The notes under the pieces were generated by a model. That model searched no databases, was not told the DNA's origin, and saw only the letters and a list, made by a program, of their open reading frames with translations. Shown here in pieces: positions 62,987-64,000 of a stretch of 64,000 nucleotides of DNA. Numbering within the stretch: the stretch's first letter is position 1; every line of letters starts with the position of its first letter. This DNA is from Bacillus sp. DTU_2020_1000418_1_SI_GHA_SEK_038 (GTDB taxonomy: Bacteria > Bacillota > Bacilli > Bacillales > Cytobacillaceae): assembly GCF_032341175.1 (NCBI RefSeq), contig NZ_CP135435.1, forward strand, positions 2,976,001-3,040,000, read 5' to 3'. A program made the translations under genes and the position numbers.

Positions 62987-64000
62987 CACAAATACCCCTC
63001 TCCATCCTCGTGGTATTCCAGCCCCGTTTCATCTTCCCAATGGCTGTAATGGTCATAATCATTAGGATTCTTAACAAGCTTTTCTTCCTTAATCGGTTCA
63101 AATAACTGCTGTTCCCTTGCCTTATGAGCAATAGCAAGAGATATGATTAAATCATCATGCTTACCTTCTTGTGCTTCCGGCTTCCCATTTTCATTTCTAA
63201 CGAATGTAAGCATTTCATTGAGGGTATCAATATCATTTATCAATTCAACGTGTTCGCGAACGATTTTGACCAACTCCGCAATGATAACAGGCCGTGACAT
63301 ACGATCAGTTCTGAAACCGAATTTATGCTGCTTCTTCTTACTGATCTCGTCAATCGTTTCACGTTTGAATTGGCGATAGTACCCTAAGCGTTGAAGCTCT
63401 TTCACTGGATATGTCGAGAAGTTAACCTCTAAGCTTATTAATGCTTCGTTGTAATGCTTCCCTAAGCAGTAGGCTTGCTTTGCAAATAAGTCTTCATCGG
63501 TTTGGTGATGAATGGTTGCTACTTGCTCACCTGTAATGTTGTTTAGGATATGTCCAGCAAAGAAGTCACTGCCATCCCCTGCGGTATCCCCACCTAACAC
63601 ATAAGGAGTTTGCTCGACTTTATCTTTGTAAATCTTTATCTGGCCATTTGGATCATCAACCCATTTGATAGTTGAATCGATTATCTTTTCGTTTTTATAA
63701 TCAAAAATAAAAAAGCCTTGTTTAATTGGCTTTTTATCTCGCAAATATGCAATTCGCTCACTAACCTTCTGCGCATCAAAGATGGTTTTACCAACTACTC
63801 CCCATTCTCCGAGTGCATAGACAGTGTAATAGTATGGATCAGTTTCTTTAAATCCCTCAAGAACGTCAATTTGTTCTTTCTCAAGGAATTTATTATCTTT
63901 GTACGTGGTCCGTAATGTGGTGCTGTTCTTTTTCTTGTGGTCGAAGAACTCAGCTTTAAGCCAATGTGTAACGGATATAGGGTTAAACGAAATGATGATC
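62986..64000 (-). CDS. Phage terminase large subunit, C-terminal part
   Basis: The frame is open to the window edge; 337 residues are present and the N-terminal ATPase motifs lie outside. Text across the middle is NPISVTHWLKAEFFDHKKKN, STTLRTTYKDNKFLEKEQID and DPYYYTVYALGEWGVVGKTI, a hallmark of PBSX-type large terminases. The nuclease domain begins FIFDYKNEK and continues VLGGDTAGDGSDFFAGHILN, with the metal-binding Asp, then EGKHDDLIISLAIAHKAREQ with the distal Asp pair. An internal TTG at 63,744 could look like a start but the upstream frame is clearly coding. Confidence 0.93.
   Translation of the reverse strand, partial: IIISFNPISVTHWLKAEFFDHKKKNSTTLRTTYKDNKFLEKEQIDVLEGFKETDPYYYTVYALGEWGVVGKTIFDAQKVSERIAYLRDKKPIKQGFFIFDYKNEKIIDSTIKWVDDPNGQIKIYKDKVEQTPYVLGGDTAGDGSDFFAGHILNNITGEQVATIHHQTDEDLFAKQAYCLGKHYNEALISLEVNFSTYPVKELQRLGYYRQFKRETIDEISKKKQHKFGFRTDRMSRPVIIAELVKIVREHVELINDIDTLNEMLTFVRNENGKPEAQEGKHDDLIISLAIAHKAREQQLFEPIKEEKLVKNPNDYDHYSHWEDETGLEYHEDGEGYL

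Larger units (their letters stand above)
41771..64000. mobile_element. Prophage integrated in comGA (one end in window)
   Basis: From about 41,771 to the window end nearly all genes are phage or transfer functions: terminase, portal, scaffold, capsid, adaptor, tail, virion hydrolase, holin, amidase, XRE regulator and an FtsK-relaxation cassette. The left boundary is set by the abrupt end of comGA similarity. No integrase or right boundary is in the window. The absence of tape-measure, tail tube and sheath genes between capsid and lysis genes suggests a short-tailed virion. Confidence 0.92.

Noticed and set aside
63742..63744. TTG as start of the terminase gene.
   Set aside because: The frame continues upstream to the window edge with unmistakable terminase sequence.
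1..64000. tRNA or rRNA genes, and insertion-sequence transposases.
   Set aside because: None was recognised on either strand; the only att-like site is in the protein gene comGA.

Overview
The window is a low-GC chromosomal segment from an endospore-forming, genetically competence-type Bacillaceae bacterium. The order xseA-folD-nusB / yqhY-accC-accB / spoIIIAA-AH / efp-yqhT-yqhR-yqhQ-yqhP-yqhO / lipM-yqhL-gcv operon-yqhH-yqhG-yqzE-comG matches the Bacillus subtilis yqh neighbourhood, with local insertions (nrdJ, an opuA-type osmoprotectant transporter, pdxST/pdxR, a PanE-like reductase, a chemoreceptor-like protein, a SIMPL protein). No tRNA, rRNA or CRISPR array was seen.

Host part, 1-41,770. 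Positions 1-4,956 hold, on the minus strand, xseA (cut by the window edge), folD, nusB, an Asp23 protein and the biotin carboxylase pair accC/accB. A plus-strand MCP-like membrane protein follows. Positions 6,782-11,983 hold the complete eight-gene spoIIIA operon behind a near-perfect sigma-E promoter; spoIIIAD appears to start at ATT. Next come a SIMPL-domain gene, a candidate stand-alone structured RNA with its own promoter and terminator (about 12,850-13,073), efp, an Xaa-Pro peptidase, yqhR/Q/P/O and the B12-dependent ribonucleotide reductase nrdJ behind two NrdR boxes. Positions 21,200-25,150 hold a GbsR-type regulator divergent from opuAA-AB-AC. Positions 25,212-28,357 hold the PLP synthase genes pdxS/pdxT divergent from their likely MocR-type activator pdxR, with a duplicated control region between them. 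A 118-bp relic of a DesK/DesR-like two-component pair lies beside a ketopantoate-reductase-like gene. Then come lipM (lipoylation of GcvH), yqhL, and gcvT-gcvPA-gcvPB under a tandem glycine riboswitch, so lipoate, PLP and glycine-cleavage functions lie close together. yqhH/yqhG and the competence pseudopilus genes comGB-comGG plus yqzE close the host part.

Mobile part, about 41,771-64,000. comGA, the competence traffic ATPase gene, is interrupted: only its last third is present, and the sequence upstream is a prophage whose far end lies outside the window. Read from the right on the minus strand it carries TerL, portal, scaffold, major capsid, adaptor, a tail-hub/stabilisation-like protein, tail fibre, an M23-peptidase virion protein and a 1,511-residue protein, then holin and amidase. 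There is no recognisable tape measure, sheath or major tail tube, which suggests a podovirus-like (short-tailed) temperate phage. A short plus-strand XRE-regulator cluster faces a left-end cassette (FtsK/HerA-type ATPase, replication-relaxation winged-helix protein, Lys-rich peptide, TrbC/VirB2-like membrane protein, membrane-anchored M23 peptidase). That cassette looks like part of a conjugation apparatus and is co-oriented with, and runs without a visible terminator into, the truncated comG operon.

Dispersed between host genes are several copies of a palindromic intergenic repeat; two full copies show compensatory changes in their stems.
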